Shown here in pieces: positions 17,004-28,613 of a stretch of 64,000 nucleotides of DNA. The notes beneath the pieces are model-generated. The model saw only the letters and a program-made list of their open reading frames with translations, did not search any database and was not told where the DNA came from. The translations under genes and the position numbers were made by a program. The stretch covers positions 186,001 to 250,000 of the forward strand of contig NZ_WFLK01000004.1 of NCBI RefSeq assembly GCF_009208565.1, written 5' to 3'. Source of the stretch: Janthinobacterium aquaticum. GTDB taxonomy: Bacteria > Pseudomonadota > Gammaproteobacteria > Burkholderiales > Burkholderiaceae_D. The number at the start of each line of letters is the position of its first letter. The stretch's first letter is position 1.

Positions 17004-19847
17004 ATGAAGTTTGACGTTACAGGCGCACGTTTCCGTACATTGATGGGCTTGGGCAACCTGGCCATGGGGATGTCCTTATGCAGCATCACGTATGCGCAGG
17101 ATCAGGTCACCGCAGCCGGACCCCATGCCGACGCCGGCGCCGGCGCGGCCGGCATTCCGCAGATACTGGTGCGCGGCAAGAATACGCTCGATATGGATAT
17201 CCACCGTAATCGTGACGACATCCAGCCTTACGTGGTATTTGATGCGGAGCAGATTTCCCGCAGTGGCGCGCAAACCATCGAAGGCTTCCTGCAGACCTAT
17301 CTGCCGATGAATGCACAGCAGAACACGAGCTCGCAACTGGGGCCGCAAACCCAGCCATCGGGCCGGCTCGACCTGCGTGGCCTGGGTGCCAACCAGACCT
17401 TGATTCTGCTTGACGGGCGCCGCCTGCCGTCCATTTCCACCGGCGATTCTTTCCAGCAGGCCAGCCTGAACGGCATTTCGCTGTCGCAGATCGAACGCAT
17501 CGAGATCCTGCCCGCGACAGCGAGCGGCATCTATGGCGGTGGGGCGACCGGCGGTGTGATCAACATCATCCTGAAACGCGAGTATTCCGGTATCGAGGGC
17601 GACGTCAGCTATGGCAATGCGACCGATGGTGCCGTGGGCGAATACCGTGTCGGCCTGACAGGCGGCTTTACGCTGGAAGACGGCCGCACACGCGTGCTGT
17701 TTTCAGCCACGCATGCCGATGCCGGCGTGCTGCAGTCAAACCGCCGCAGTTTCAACAGCCGGGGTCGACAACTGCAAATGCGCAACGATCCGACCGATAC
17801 CAGCGTCTTGATGGGCGGCGCCAACATCTGTTCCACCGTTGACGGCTTTACCTGCTCGACCGACCCGCTGCAGCTCAAGAGCGGTGCATCGCTGGGCTCG
17901 GCGCTTACCAGCGTTCCCGCCGGCTACACCGGCGCTGCCAGCGATGGCGGCGCGGCACTGGCAGCCAATGCCGGCAAGCTCCAGTTCAACAACACTGCGC
18001 TGCCGCTGTGGTCGGCCCCTGAAACGTCGACGTTTGCCTTCAACCCGCGCCGTGAGTTCACGAAAAATATCGAAGGCTATCTGGACTTCGCGCATGACCA
18101 GTCTAAAACTTCGCAGACGATGCCGACGCAGAGCCTGCAGTATGTGCCGGCCAGCGCCAGCGTCAATCCCTTCCAGCAGGATGTGCTGTCTTACCTGACC
18201 GTGCCCAATGGCCTGGTGCAGCAGCAGGTGGTCAAGAACAGCCGTGCCCATCTCGGGGCGATCATGCGCCTGCCTGCGCACTGGAGCGCGGTGGCGGAAT
18301 ACGGCTGGCTGCGCAACACCACCTCCAGCACCAACAGCACCGCTCTTGGCGCAGCTTCCGAGGCCGCCGACGAAACGCTGCAGGGCGCGGTATTGCGCGA
18401 TATCGTCGCCTCTCCGCTCAGCAATCCGAACTCGCTGTTTTCGTTCTACAACCAGCGCGGCGAAATGAGCAACACGCTCAAGACCCTGTCCTTGCGCCTG
18501 AGCGGCCCGCTGATGAAGCTGCCGGGCGGCGACCTGACGGCCACCGCTTCGCTGGAACAGCGGCGTGAAACCAGCGACAACGCCATCAACTTCAGCGACA
18601 TTGGCGGCGAGAGCCGGTACACCTGGACGCCTGCTGCCCATCGCAAGGTCGATGCGCAGTATCTGGAGCTGCGCGCACCGATCACATCGCCCGGCACCAA
18701 GGTGCCTTACATGCACGCGCTGGAACTGATGGCTTCGGTTCGCCATGATGCCTACCGCACTGATTTTTCGGGTTCGCAGATTCCGGTCGACAGCGCCAAC
18801 GGGCCGTTCCTGCCGCAGACCGCTTCGGTCAACAGCTTTGGTTCGACCAACAACACACTGGGCTTTCGCTACGCACCGACGCGCGATATCGCCTTGCGCG
18901 CCAGCCGTGGCACAGGTTTCCTGCCGCCCGACCTGGGCCAGATCCGCAGTGCGGCGCCAGCCCAGTACACGGCGTTCCTGATCTCCTTGCTGGGTCTGCG
19001 CGATCCTGCACGCGGCAATACGCCCATCCCTGCGCCACTGACGGTACTGGCAGGCGGTAACGCTTCGCTCGAGCCGGAAGCGTCGCGCAGCACGTCGCTC
19101 GGTGTGGTGATTACGCCGCGCTTCGCGCCGGGCCTGCGCATTTCCCTGGACCATACCGATATCCACAAGACCAATGAGGTCAGCGCGCTGCCGCTGAGCT
19201 ATATTATCGCCAACGAAGCTGCGTTCCCCGGGCGTGTGGTGCGTGGGCCGAGCTCGGGCGGGCAGCCCGGTCCGATTACGCAGATCGACGCCTCGTCGTT
19301 CAATCTGGCCAGCACCCGCCTCAAGGCGGTTGACCTTCAGGCTGAGTACAAGACCAGCAGCGAAACCTTTGGCCATGTGCGCTTCCATGCCGCTGGCACC
19401 TACACGCAGGAGCTGAGCCGCAGTGTGCTGGCAAACGACGCGGCGGTGGATCGTGCCGGCTACTCCGATGGACCACTGAAGTGGCGCGGCAACTTCGGCA
19501 TCGACTGGAGCCCGAACGACAGCTGGAGCGCTGGCTGGAACGCACAGTATTACCACAGCTACCGGATTTGCCAGTCCACCCTGTCGGCGCTGGAATGCCA
19601 GTCGTGGGAGAAGTGGCAGGGCGCGAGCAAGGTGCAAAGCCAGCTGTACCACGACGTTCATGTCAGCTATGACTTCGGCACGAAGCAGGGCATGTTGAGC
19701 AATACGCAAGCGAGCTTTGCCGTGAACAATGTGTTCAACGACCAGGGGTCGGCGATTGCCAGCGGTGTTGCCTATGTGGTGGGTCCGACGTCGTATACCG
19801 ATCCACGCGGGCGCCGCTTCTCGCTGTCGCTGCGCAAGCACTTCTGA
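17004..19847 (+). CDS. TonB-dependent outer-membrane receptor
   Basis: A 947-residue outer-membrane receptor that would import a ligand using TonB energy. The signal peptide ends near TYAQ (about residue 32). The plug domain is recognisable in SRSGAQTIEGFLQ, DLRGLGANQTLILLDGRRLP and IERIEILPATASGIYGGGATGG. The barrel ends with the expected C-terminal Phe (SLRKHF). There is no N-terminal STN signalling domain, so it is not a FecA-type signalling receptor, and regulation probably comes from the AraC protein encoded next door. It lies 25 nt after the SbmA-like transporter gene. It lacks obvious siderophore-receptor hallmarks; plug wording like LLDGRRLP is common in the large receptors for peptides and complex carbohydrates. 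Confidence 0.92.
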   Translation: MKFDVTGARFRTLMGLGNLAMGMSLCSITYAQDQVTAAGPHADAGAGAAGIPQILVRGKNTLDMDIHRNRDDIQPYVVFDAEQISRSGAQTIEGFLQTYLPMNAQQNTSSQLGPQTQPSGRLDLRGLGANQTLILLDGRRLPSISTGDSFQQASLNGISLSQIERIEILPATASGIYGGGATGGVINIILKREYSGIEGDVSYGNATDGAVGEYRVGLTGGFTLEDGRTRVLFSATHADAGVLQSNRRSFNSRGRQLQMRNDPTDTSVLMGGANICSTVDGFTCSTDPLQLKSGASLGSALTSVPAGYTGAASDGGAALAANAGKLQFNNTALPLWSAPETSTFAFNPRREFTKNIEGYLDFAHDQSKTSQTMPTQSLQYVPASASVNPFQQDVLSYLTVPNGLVQQQVVKNSRAHLGAIMRLPAHWSAVAEYGWLRNTTSSTNSTALGAASEAADETLQGAVLRDIVASPLSNPNSLFSFYNQRGEMSNTLKTLSLRLSGPLMKLPGGDLTATASLEQRRETSDNAINFSDIGGESRYTWTPAAHRKVDAQYLELRAPITSPGTKVPYMHALELMASVRHDAYRTDFSGSQIPVDSANGPFLPQTASVNSFGSTNNTLGFRYAPTRDIALRASRGTGFLPPDLGQIRSAAPAQYTAFLISLLGLRDPARGNTPIPAPLTVLAGGNASLEPEASRSTSLGVVITPRFAPGLRISLDHTDIHKTNEVSALPLSYIIANEAAFPGRVVRGPSSGGQPGPITQIDASSFNLASTRLKAVDLQAEYKTSSETFGHVRFHAAGTYTQELSRSVLANDAAVDRAGYSDGPLKWRGNFGIDWSPNDSWSAGWNAQYYHSYRICQSTLSALECQSWEKWQGASKVQSQLYHDVHVSYDFGTKQGMLSNTQASFAVNNVFNDQGSAIASGVAYVVGPTSYTDPRGRRFSLSLRKHF

Positions 19848-19853
19848 TACGGC

Positions 19854-19890
19854 GGGATCCTCTTCAGCGCGGCGGGAGGATCCCGTTTTC
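19854..19890 (+). terminator. rightward terminator overlapping the 3' end of the araC-type gene
   Basis: A perfect 10-bp stem (CGGGATCCTC at 19854-19863, GAGGATCCCG at 19877-19886) is followed by TTTT. It terminates the receptor transcript. The right arm and loop lie within the last codons of the convergent AraC-type gene, whose stop is at 19864. On the opposite strand no T-run follows, so it works only rightward. Confidence 0.82.
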
Positions 19891-20769
19891 GGCTCGGTTA
19901 TTGGCGCGCATCGTTTTGGCCGTGATGCCAAAGCGCGCGCGAAACAGGCGCGAGAAGTGGGACAGGCTGGAAAAGCCGACGTCGTAGGCAATCTGGGAGA
20001 TGCGCTCTTCGCTGCGCAGCAGCTGGTACTGCGCGGTCACCAGCCTGGTTTCAATGAGCACCGCGCTGAAACTGGTGCCATGGGCCGCGCAGGTGTTGTA
20101 GATGGTGCGCACCGAGCACTTCAGTCTTGCCGCGGCATCCTGCGCCGACATGCCGGTCTGCTCGATATTGCGGGCAATAAACCACAGGATTTCGCCCATG
20201 CGCCCGCGTGCACGCGGCATCAGCGTGTCCGGCCTGGTGCTGGCGGCCAGTGCGGTGCGCAGCAGGTCGGAGATCATGGACAGGGCCTGGGGCACGGCCA
20301 CCTCGTCGTCGAGATCCGTGATCAGCTGGGCCAGGCTGGCGATGATCGGGGCGGCAAAGTAGTCTTTGCTGACGTAGAGGTCGGGCAGGATCTGCAAGGT
20401 ATCCATGAAGTGCCGCAGCGCCCACCAGCCCGGCAAGGTAAGGACCAGCAGGTCCACCTCGCCAGAGCCGGCCAGCGTCATCGGATGCCAGGAGCAGGCA
20501 ACAAAGATGTCGCCGACCTGCAGCCGGTGGCGATACCCGTGCTGCTCCACGCTCAGTTCGCCGGAACGAAGGAACATCACGTGGGTGCAAAAGTTTCTGC
20601 CGTCCGGACCGGTTGTGCCTTCGATGGCGCTGGTAAAGTCGCCCGCAGAGACCTGGTGTACGGTGGCGATGTCACGGCTAACGCTGCTGACACGCCAGCC
20701 GTCGCCTTCGCGGGTACCGGGAACGCTGTTGTCGAAGACAGCGGCAATAAACGAAGACTTCACTGACAT
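19864..20769 (-). CDS. AraC family transcriptional regulator
   Basis: A 301-residue regulator. Residues 1-180 form an AraC-binding-like sensor domain, with FCTHVMFLRSGELSVEQHG leading into the cupin-like part. Residues about 200-295 form the double helix-turn-helix. The second HTH, ISQIAYDVGFSSLSHFSRLFRARFG, is the most conserved segment. It is the last gene of the leftward operon, 60 nt after the unknown 287-residue protein, and converges with the TonB receptor. It probably controls one or both operons of this locus in response to the transported compound; that is inference from position. Confidence 0.92.
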   Translation of the reverse strand: MSVKSSFIAAVFDNSVPGTREGDGWRVSSVSRDIATVHQVSAGDFTSAIEGTTGPDGRNFCTHVMFLRSGELSVEQHGYRHRLQVGDIFVACSWHPMTLAGSGEVDLLVLTLPGWWALRHFMDTLQILPDLYVSKDYFAAPIIASLAQLITDLDDEVAVPQALSMISDLLRTALAASTRPDTLMPRARGRMGEILWFIARNIEQTGMSAQDAAARLKCSVRTIYNTCAAHGTSFSAVLIETRLVTAQYQLLRSEERISQIAYDVGFSSLSHFSRLFRARFGITAKTMRANNRAENGILPPR

Positions 20770-20829
20770 GCTGTATGTAACCGGCCCGGGGTATCGCCGG
20801 ACCGCCTCCCTGAGCTCGATACTTTTATC

Positions 20830-21693
20830 TTACCTGACGAGCCTGTTGGCGTCATCAAGCACTTGCTGTTGCATGGCAGCGCGCCAGATGGCCAGCTTGC
20901 CTCTGACACGCGCCTGCCTGGCCAGCGCGCGCTCCCTGATGGCGTGCGTGGCCGGATCCGCATCCCAGCGTCTGTTCATTTCTGCCAGGAACTCTTCATA
21001 GTCCGGGTCGCCATCGCCATCCATGCCGAGCGCGATAAACGATTCCTCGTTGATGCGGTCCATGGCGGCCTGGAAGAACGCGACCTCGGCCTCGGTGAAC
21101 CTGTCGTCGTCAGCGGTTTCGGCCTCTTCCGACAGCTGCGCGTTCCAGGCCCGCATGACGTCCACCACTGCGCCGGGCGACAGTTCCAGGTCCCAGGCCA
21201 TCGACAGCATCAGGTCGACCACCGGCTCGCTGGCAGGGGTTTCGCGCTGGGCCTGTGTCAGCCTGGTGCGGGCGGCGCGCCAGGTGGACTTGTCGATGGC
21301 GGTGGCTAGTGACTGACGCACCAGGCTGACGATGGCGACACAGGCGTCGCGCACCGCACCGGCTTCGACACGCCCGGCGCGGCCATACGCAGGATCGGTC
21401 CAGGCCAGCAGCACGGCATGGCGGGCCAACTGGCCCGTTTCGGCGCCGACCGGAATGGCCTCGAGCAGAGCATCGTAAAACGCTGGCGCTGCATCGTCTT
21501 CGCCAAAGGCGCCCAGCGACGGCAACAGCCGCACCAGCGCCGGGTGCAGGCCGTAGTCTTGCGAGACCTGTGTCAGGTCGCCTTCGATCGAGGCGCTGGT
21601 CAGCCACGCGGCGTACACCGGGCCCTTGCTGCCGATATCGGCTTTCAGGGCCTGCTTGGTGGCTTCGTTGCCAAAGGCGTGGAAAGTGCTCAC
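20830..21693 (-). CDS. unknown protein coupled to thioredoxin (287 aa)
   Basis: Not recognised. A soluble, acidic, helix-rich protein without a signal peptide. Residues 113-185 (AVRDACVAI, TWRAAR at 137-142, SMAW at 164-167, then RAWN) resemble residues 151-230 of the 332-residue unknown protein encoded at 14180 in the convergent operon. A Gly/Asp-rich loop (MDGDGDPDYEEF, 224-235) looks like a possible metal-binding or EF-hand-like turn. The start codon overlaps the stop of the upstream thioredoxin gene by 4 nt, as in the rightward operon. The shared gene order argues that the two unknown proteins work with thioredoxins in the same pathway. Confidence 0.75.
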   Translation of the reverse strand: MSTFHAFGNEATKQALKADIGSKGPVYAAWLTSASIEGDLTQVSQDYGLHPALVRLLPSLGAFGEDDAAPAFYDALLEAIPVGAETGQLARHAVLLAWTDPAYGRAGRVEAGAVRDACVAIVSLVRQSLATAIDKSTWRAARTRLTQAQRETPASEPVVDLMLSMAWDLELSPGAVVDVMRAWNAQLSEEAETADDDRFTEAEVAFFQAAMDRINEESFIALGMDGDGDPDYEEFLAEMNRRWDADPATHAIRERALARQARVRGKLAIWRAAMQQQVLDDANRLVR

Positions 21694-22025
21694 TGGCCGC
21701 CTCCGGTATACGGTTCAAGCAGCGAGGCCAGCTTGCCGCGCGAGACCAGGCCGCTGAAGCGCTCGACCGGCTCGCCCTGCTGGATCAGGATAAAGGTCGG
21801 CACGCTTTGCACGCCATAGGTCTCGGCCAGCTGGGGTTCCTGGTCGATATCGACCTTGACGAAGGCGACCTCGCCCTCGAACTCGCGTGCAGCATCTTCC
21901 AGCGCAGGCGCCGAGGCCTTGCACGGGCCGCACCAGACGGCGTGGAAATCGATCAGCACAGGAATCGACGAGCGCAGCACGTCTTCCTCGAAGCTGTTGG
22001 TGGTGGTAATTTTAAGCAGGGACAT
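21690..22025 (-). CDS. thioredoxin (leftward operon)
   Basis: A 111-residue cytosolic thioredoxin with active site WCGPCK (31-36) and cis-proline segment SVPTFILIQQG. AAGGA lies 7 nt before the ATG. It is encoded 58 nt after a thioredoxin reductase gene and overlaps the next gene by 4 nt, so reductase, thioredoxin and unknown partner form a unit. It is only moderately similar to the thioredoxin encoded at 13842: both share VPVLIDF-type strands, but most other positions differ. The two are not a recent duplication. Confidence 0.93.
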   Translation of the reverse strand: MSLLKITTTNSFEEDVLRSSIPVLIDFHAVWCGPCKASAPALEDAAREFEGEVAFVKVDIDQEPQLAETYGVQSVPTFILIQQGEPVERFSGLVSRGKLASLLEPYTGGGQ

Positions 22026-22083
22026 GCAGGTATCCTTTACAGGTGGGCGCCGCCCGCCATGCAGGCAGGGCGGCTGGTATAGG

Positions 22084-24542
<2,459 letters not shown>

Positions 24543-24572
24543 GGCAATGGTTCTTTCTGCAAAAGGGTTAGT

Positions 24573-25976
24573 TCAGCGGCCTGCGATCTGCAGGTCGGGC
24601 AGCAGGATCGAGCCGACCCGGATTGCACCCTCGCGGTGCACGTCGGCGCCCACTGCAACGATGTCTTTGAGCATGTCTTGCAGATTGCCCGCCACCGTGA
24701 AGCCGTGGACGGGCCGCACCACCAGGCCGTTTTCAACCCAGAAACCGGCCGCCGCCCGCGAATACACGCCGGTGGCCGGATTGCTGCCGCCGCCCATGAA
24801 GCCGGTCAGCCACAGGCCGGTGTCCAGCTTGCGCAGCATCGCCACCAGATCGTCGCCCGGTGCGGTGGTGCTGCTGCTCAAGGTCAGGTTGCGCATGCCG
24901 CCGGCGTTGCCGGTAGAGGCAAGCCCAAGCTTGCGCGCCATGCGCGTATCCAGAAACAGGCTTTCGACCACGCCGCTGCGCACGATAGCGCGGCGTTTGC
25001 CTGCCACGCCTTCGCTGTCAAAGGTGGCGCTGGCCAGGCCAAAGGGCTCGAACGGGTCTTCCTGCAGTGTCAGGTGCGTGGCGGCAAGGTTCTGTCCCAG
25101 GGCGTTGGGCAGGAAAGTCAGGCGCTGAAACTGTGCGTTGCCAGTCAACTGGGCGCACAGGTCGCGCACCAGGCTCGAGGCCACTGGCGCATCGATCAGC
25201 ACCGGCACGCGGCGCGTCGTCAGACCTTCGGCGCCCAGCATGCCGAGCGCCTTGTCGGCAGCGATGCGGCCGATCTCGGCATGGGACAGCAGGCCGTCCA
25301 GACGGCGCTCTGCCGAGGCCCAGTGTCCCTGGCGCATGTCTTCGCCACGCTGGGCGATGGTCTGGCACCAGCGCTGCTGGATTGAACTGCTGCCGGTGCG
25401 GCAAAAGCCCTGGCTGGTGGCCAGCGCAAAACGCATGTCCTGGCTGGCCGCACCGGCTTCCGACACGCGGATACTGTCACGCGAGGTATTGGCCAGCGCG
25501 GCAGCCTCGATGGCCATGGCGGCCTCGGTCAGATCCGCGGCACTCTGGCCGCAGGGCGCGAACAGTGGCACTTCGGGCGTGGTCCATGCCAGGGCGTCGC
25601 GCTCGGCCAGGCCGGCCTCCGGGTCCGGTTCCAGCTGGCGCGCCATGGCCGTTGCCTGCTGCACCACCCGGTCGATGGCGCTGCGGCTCAGTGATTCGGT
25701 CGATGCAACGCCGGTGCGTCCGTCCGCATACACCGTGATGCGCAGGCTTTGATTGCCTTCGCGCACGGCGGTTTCTACCTTGCCACCGGCAACCGTGAGG
25801 GTGATGCCGCCTTGCTCGCTGACCATGGCGATAGCCTCGCTGGCGCCCATGGCTGCGCTGCGTTCGATCGCATAGGCCACGGCCTGGGCAAGATCGCGCT
25901 CGCTCTGAAGAAGATAGCCGTCGCCACCCGCGATGGGTGCTGTTCTGGTGGTGTGGCTCGATGCACTGACGCTCAT
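24573..25976 (-). CDS. TldE/PmbA-type metallopeptidase partner
   Basis: A 467-residue PmbA/TldE-like subunit without the HExxxH zinc motif, as expected for the non-catalytic partner. Family features are SEAIAMVSEQGGITLTV near the start, DSEGVAGKRRAIVRSGVVES in the middle, and GGSNPATGVYSRAAAGFWVENG near the C-terminus. The start at 25976 follows AAGGAAG by 4 nt; the longer frame from 25997 adds seven codons that include this ribosome-binding site. It is the first gene of the leftward operon TldE-TldD-TrxB-thioredoxin-unknown-AraC. Confidence 0.9.
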   Translation of the reverse strand: MSVSASSHTTRTAPIAGGDGYLLQSERDLAQAVAYAIERSAAMGASEAIAMVSEQGGITLTVAGGKVETAVREGNQSLRITVYADGRTGVASTESLSRSAIDRVVQQATAMARQLEPDPEAGLAERDALAWTTPEVPLFAPCGQSAADLTEAAMAIEAAALANTSRDSIRVSEAGAASQDMRFALATSQGFCRTGSSSIQQRWCQTIAQRGEDMRQGHWASAERRLDGLLSHAEIGRIAADKALGMLGAEGLTTRRVPVLIDAPVASSLVRDLCAQLTGNAQFQRLTFLPNALGQNLAATHLTLQEDPFEPFGLASATFDSEGVAGKRRAIVRSGVVESLFLDTRMARKLGLASTGNAGGMRNLTLSSSTTAPGDDLVAMLRKLDTGLWLTGFMGGGSNPATGVYSRAAAGFWVENGLVVRPVHGFTVAGNLQDMLKDIVAVGADVHREGAIRVGSILLPDLQIAGR

Positions 25977-26476
25977 GTAACTTCCTTTGCTTAGCACTGT
26001 TTGGTGACCTGTCGGTTCAGCGCGGTGGAGGCAGGGCGCTGTCTATCTGCTGCCCACCCGCTGTCCGTCATATTTGGCCTGTTGACCAATGCTGCAAATA
26101 TAAAGTGAGCGCCGCCAGCCCGTTGGCTCAGCAGGACCGGGCTTGTTGTCTGAGAGTGCAATCTGGCTTGGCAGCTGTTTGGCAGCTGTTTGGCAGTGGC
26201 GGGAGGGACGGTCTGTCTGCAAGGCCGCCAAGTCGAGAATGCCGGTGACATTCGTGGATTCACCCCAACGGCAGAAATGCCGGGGCCGGACCCTGAAGGG
26301 CCGACCCCAGAGTCTGCTTATGGGATGAAAAATTGGCTAACCTGGCAGCACTACGGTCTGCCTGCCCAGCGTCTTGTCCGACAGGGTAGAGCCTGTCGGA
26401 CAAGACGTGGTGGCGTTGAGGATGTTGATGGTGAAACCCGTGAGGGCGTTGTGCTGATAGTACCTGTCAGCGCACC
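25977..26476. other. 500-base intergenic region upstream of the leftward operon
   Basis: No convincing gene on either strand. It must hold the leftward operon's promoter; the AT-rich part near 26075-26110 is the likeliest place. Also seen are a short direct repeat of GGCAGCTGTTT (26170-26180 and 26181-26191), an imperfect GC-rich palindrome near 26281-26310, and the 15-bp hairpin listed separately. I looked for a small precursor-peptide gene and did not find one I would defend. Confidence 0.6.
26371..26406. repeat. perfect 15-bp inverted repeat downstream of the amidohydrolase gene
   Basis: GTCTTGTCCGACAGG (26371-26385) and its exact complement (26392-26406) are separated by six bases. It lies 71 nt beyond the amidohydrolase stop codon. 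No T-run follows on either strand, so it is not a standard intrinsic terminator, though it may protect or end the transcript. Confidence 0.85.
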
Positions 26477-28357
26477 TTAGAAGGCAAAACAGCTGCACCC
26501 CAAGGCACCCCAGAAGCCAGAATTGCCTGCCACCGGAATGGCGCTCTTGCGCGCCACGTCGTGCGCATGCTTGTGCACGCCGCACGGACCCTGGCACTGG
26601 TGCGGCTGCAGGACGCTGGTTTTTTGCGGCGGCGCGGCGCGGTAATGGCCGGCCACGTTTTTTACCGGCGACCAGTCCGGCAGGACAGGGATCGGTGGCG
26701 GCGCCAGTGGCGTAAATTCTGCCTGGCCGTAGACGATCTTGCCGCCCACGATGGTCATCACCGATTCGATCGACTTGATGGCTTCCTCGTCGATGCTGAA
26801 AAAGTCTTGGCTCAATACGGCCAGGTCGGCCAGCATGCCTTCCTGAATGCGGCCCTTCTTGTCTTTCTCGTTCGAGAACCAGGCGCTGCCGGTGGTCCAC
26901 AGTTCCAGCGCGGTGTCGCGCGACAGGCGTGCGCCTGCATCGTACAGGCGCAGGCCGCCCACGGTACGGCCCGATACCAGCCAGTACAGCGCGGTCCACG
27001 GGTTGTAGCTGGCCACGCGGGTGGCGTCAGTGCCGGCGCCGACCGGTACACCCGTTTGCAGCATGCGTTGAATCGGCGGGGTCAGCTTGGCCGCTTCTGC
27101 ACCGTAGCGTTCGACAAAGTATTCGCCCTGGAAAGCCATGCGGTGCTGGATGGCAATGCCGCCGCCCAGCGCCTTGACGCGGTCGATATTTTTCGGCGTG
27201 ATGGTTTCGCAGTGGTCGAACATCCAGGTCAGGCCGTCGAACGGGATATCGCGGTTGACCTTTTCAAACACGGTCAGCATACGGTCGATCGATTCGTCAT
27301 AGGTGGCGTGCAGGCGGAACGGCCAGCGTTTCGATACCAGGTGGCGTACCACCTTTTCCAGCTCGTCGTCCATGCCCGGTGCCAGGTCGGGGCGCGGCTC
27401 GAGGAAGTCTTCGAAGTCGGCGGCCGAGAACACCAGCATTTCGCCGGCGCCGTTATGGCGGTAGTAGTCGTTGCCCTGGCCAGGCGTGACCATCTCGGTC
27501 CACTTTTCAAAGTCTTCCAGCTCGCGGCCTTTGTTCTGGGTGAACAGGTTGTAGGCGATGCGGATCGTCAGCTGGTCGTCGGCGGCCAGCTGGTCGACCA
27601 CTGCGTAGTCTTCCGGATAGTTCTGGAAGCCGCCGCCGGCGTCGATCGCGCTGGTCAGGCCCAGGCGGTTCAGTTCGCGCATGAACTGGCGCGTGGAGTT
27701 CACCTGCAGCTCGCGCGGCAGGGTCGGGCCCTTGGCCAGCGTGGCGTACAAAATCATTGCGTTCGGACGGGCGATCAGCATGCCGGTCGGGTTGCCGGCG
27801 CTATCACGCACGATTTCGCCGCCTGGCGGATTGGGCGTGTCCTTGTCGTAGCCCACCACGCGCAGCGCGGCGCGGTTGAGCAGGGCGCGGTCGTACAGAT
27901 GCAGGATGAAGACCGGCGTGTCCGGTGCGGCCGCATTGATTTCTTCGAGCGTCGGCATGCGTTTTTCGGCAAACTGGAATTCGTTCCAGCCGCCCACCAC
28001 GCGCACCCATTGCGGGTTCGGTGTGCGCAGCGCCTGTTCCTTGAGCATGCGCAGTGCGTCGGCCAGCGATGGCACGCCTTCCCAGCGCAGTTCCATGTTG
28101 TAGTTCAGGCCACCGCGGATCAAGTGCAGATGGGAGTCGTTCAGGCCGGGAATCACGGTACGCCCGTTCAGGTCGATCACGCGGCTGTCCGGCGTGCGGT
28201 GGCGCATCACATCGTCAGCGTCGCCGACGGCCAGGAATTTTCCATTGGCAATGGCTACCGCGCTCGCTTGCGGGCGGCTTCTGTCGACGGTATGGAAACG
28301 GCCATTCAACAGGATCAGCGGCGCTTCGGCCTTGGTATTGGTGGTTGGTTGGTTCAT
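26477..28357 (-). CDS. amidohydrolase family protein (YtcJ-like)
   Basis: A 626-residue metal-dependent hydrolase of the amidohydrolase_3 (YtcJ) type, which cleaves C-N bonds in unidentified amide or cyclic substrates. The metal-binding HLH sits in GLNDSHLHLIRGG near residue 75. Later ligands are in FRLHATYDES and MFDHCETI, and the catalytic Asp is in VGAGTDATRVA. No signal peptide is present. The C-terminal tail is rich in Cys and His (QCQGPCGVHKHAHD, then GCSCFAF) and may bind a further metal. It is transcribed leftward, divergent from the DUF1275 gene. Confidence 0.88.
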   Translation of the reverse strand: MNQPTTNTKAEAPLILLNGRFHTVDRSRPQASAVAIANGKFLAVGDADDVMRHRTPDSRVIDLNGRTVIPGLNDSHLHLIRGGLNYNMELRWEGVPSLADALRMLKEQALRTPNPQWVRVVGGWNEFQFAEKRMPTLEEINAAAPDTPVFILHLYDRALLNRAALRVVGYDKDTPNPPGGEIVRDSAGNPTGMLIARPNAMILYATLAKGPTLPRELQVNSTRQFMRELNRLGLTSAIDAGGGFQNYPEDYAVVDQLAADDQLTIRIAYNLFTQNKGRELEDFEKWTEMVTPGQGNDYYRHNGAGEMLVFSAADFEDFLEPRPDLAPGMDDELEKVVRHLVSKRWPFRLHATYDESIDRMLTVFEKVNRDIPFDGLTWMFDHCETITPKNIDRVKALGGGIAIQHRMAFQGEYFVERYGAEAAKLTPPIQRMLQTGVPVGAGTDATRVASYNPWTALYWLVSGRTVGGLRLYDAGARLSRDTALELWTTGSAWFSNEKDKKGRIQEGMLADLAVLSQDFFSIDEEAIKSIESVMTIVGGKIVYGQAEFTPLAPPPIPVLPDWSPVKNVAGHYRAAPPQKTSVLQPHQCQGPCGVHKHAHDVARKSAIPVAGNSGFWGALGCSCFAF

Positions 28358-28613
28358 GATGCAGCTCCATGCTATCAGGTTGAAAGTGGGCCGGCGTGCG
28401 CGGCGCGGTGGCGATCAGGGCACGGCTTCGGCAGGCAGTATCACAGCAATGAGTGTAGTGGCAAGCCGGCCTGCCTGCACGGGTCGAAAGACCAGTTGGC
28501 TGTAACTGAACCAATGGCGGGTGCGGCAGCGCAAGGCTTGTTCTACCATGGCGACATGCTGCGTCAGGACATGTTCGCTGTCGCATTTTTTTCAGTTTGC
28601 AGGAGTCAGTATC

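Noticed and set aside
26170-26196. Tandem GGCAGCTGTTT repeat, considered as a CRISPR or iteron remnant
   Set aside because: Only two and a half copies of 11 bases without spacers or neighbouring genes of those systems.
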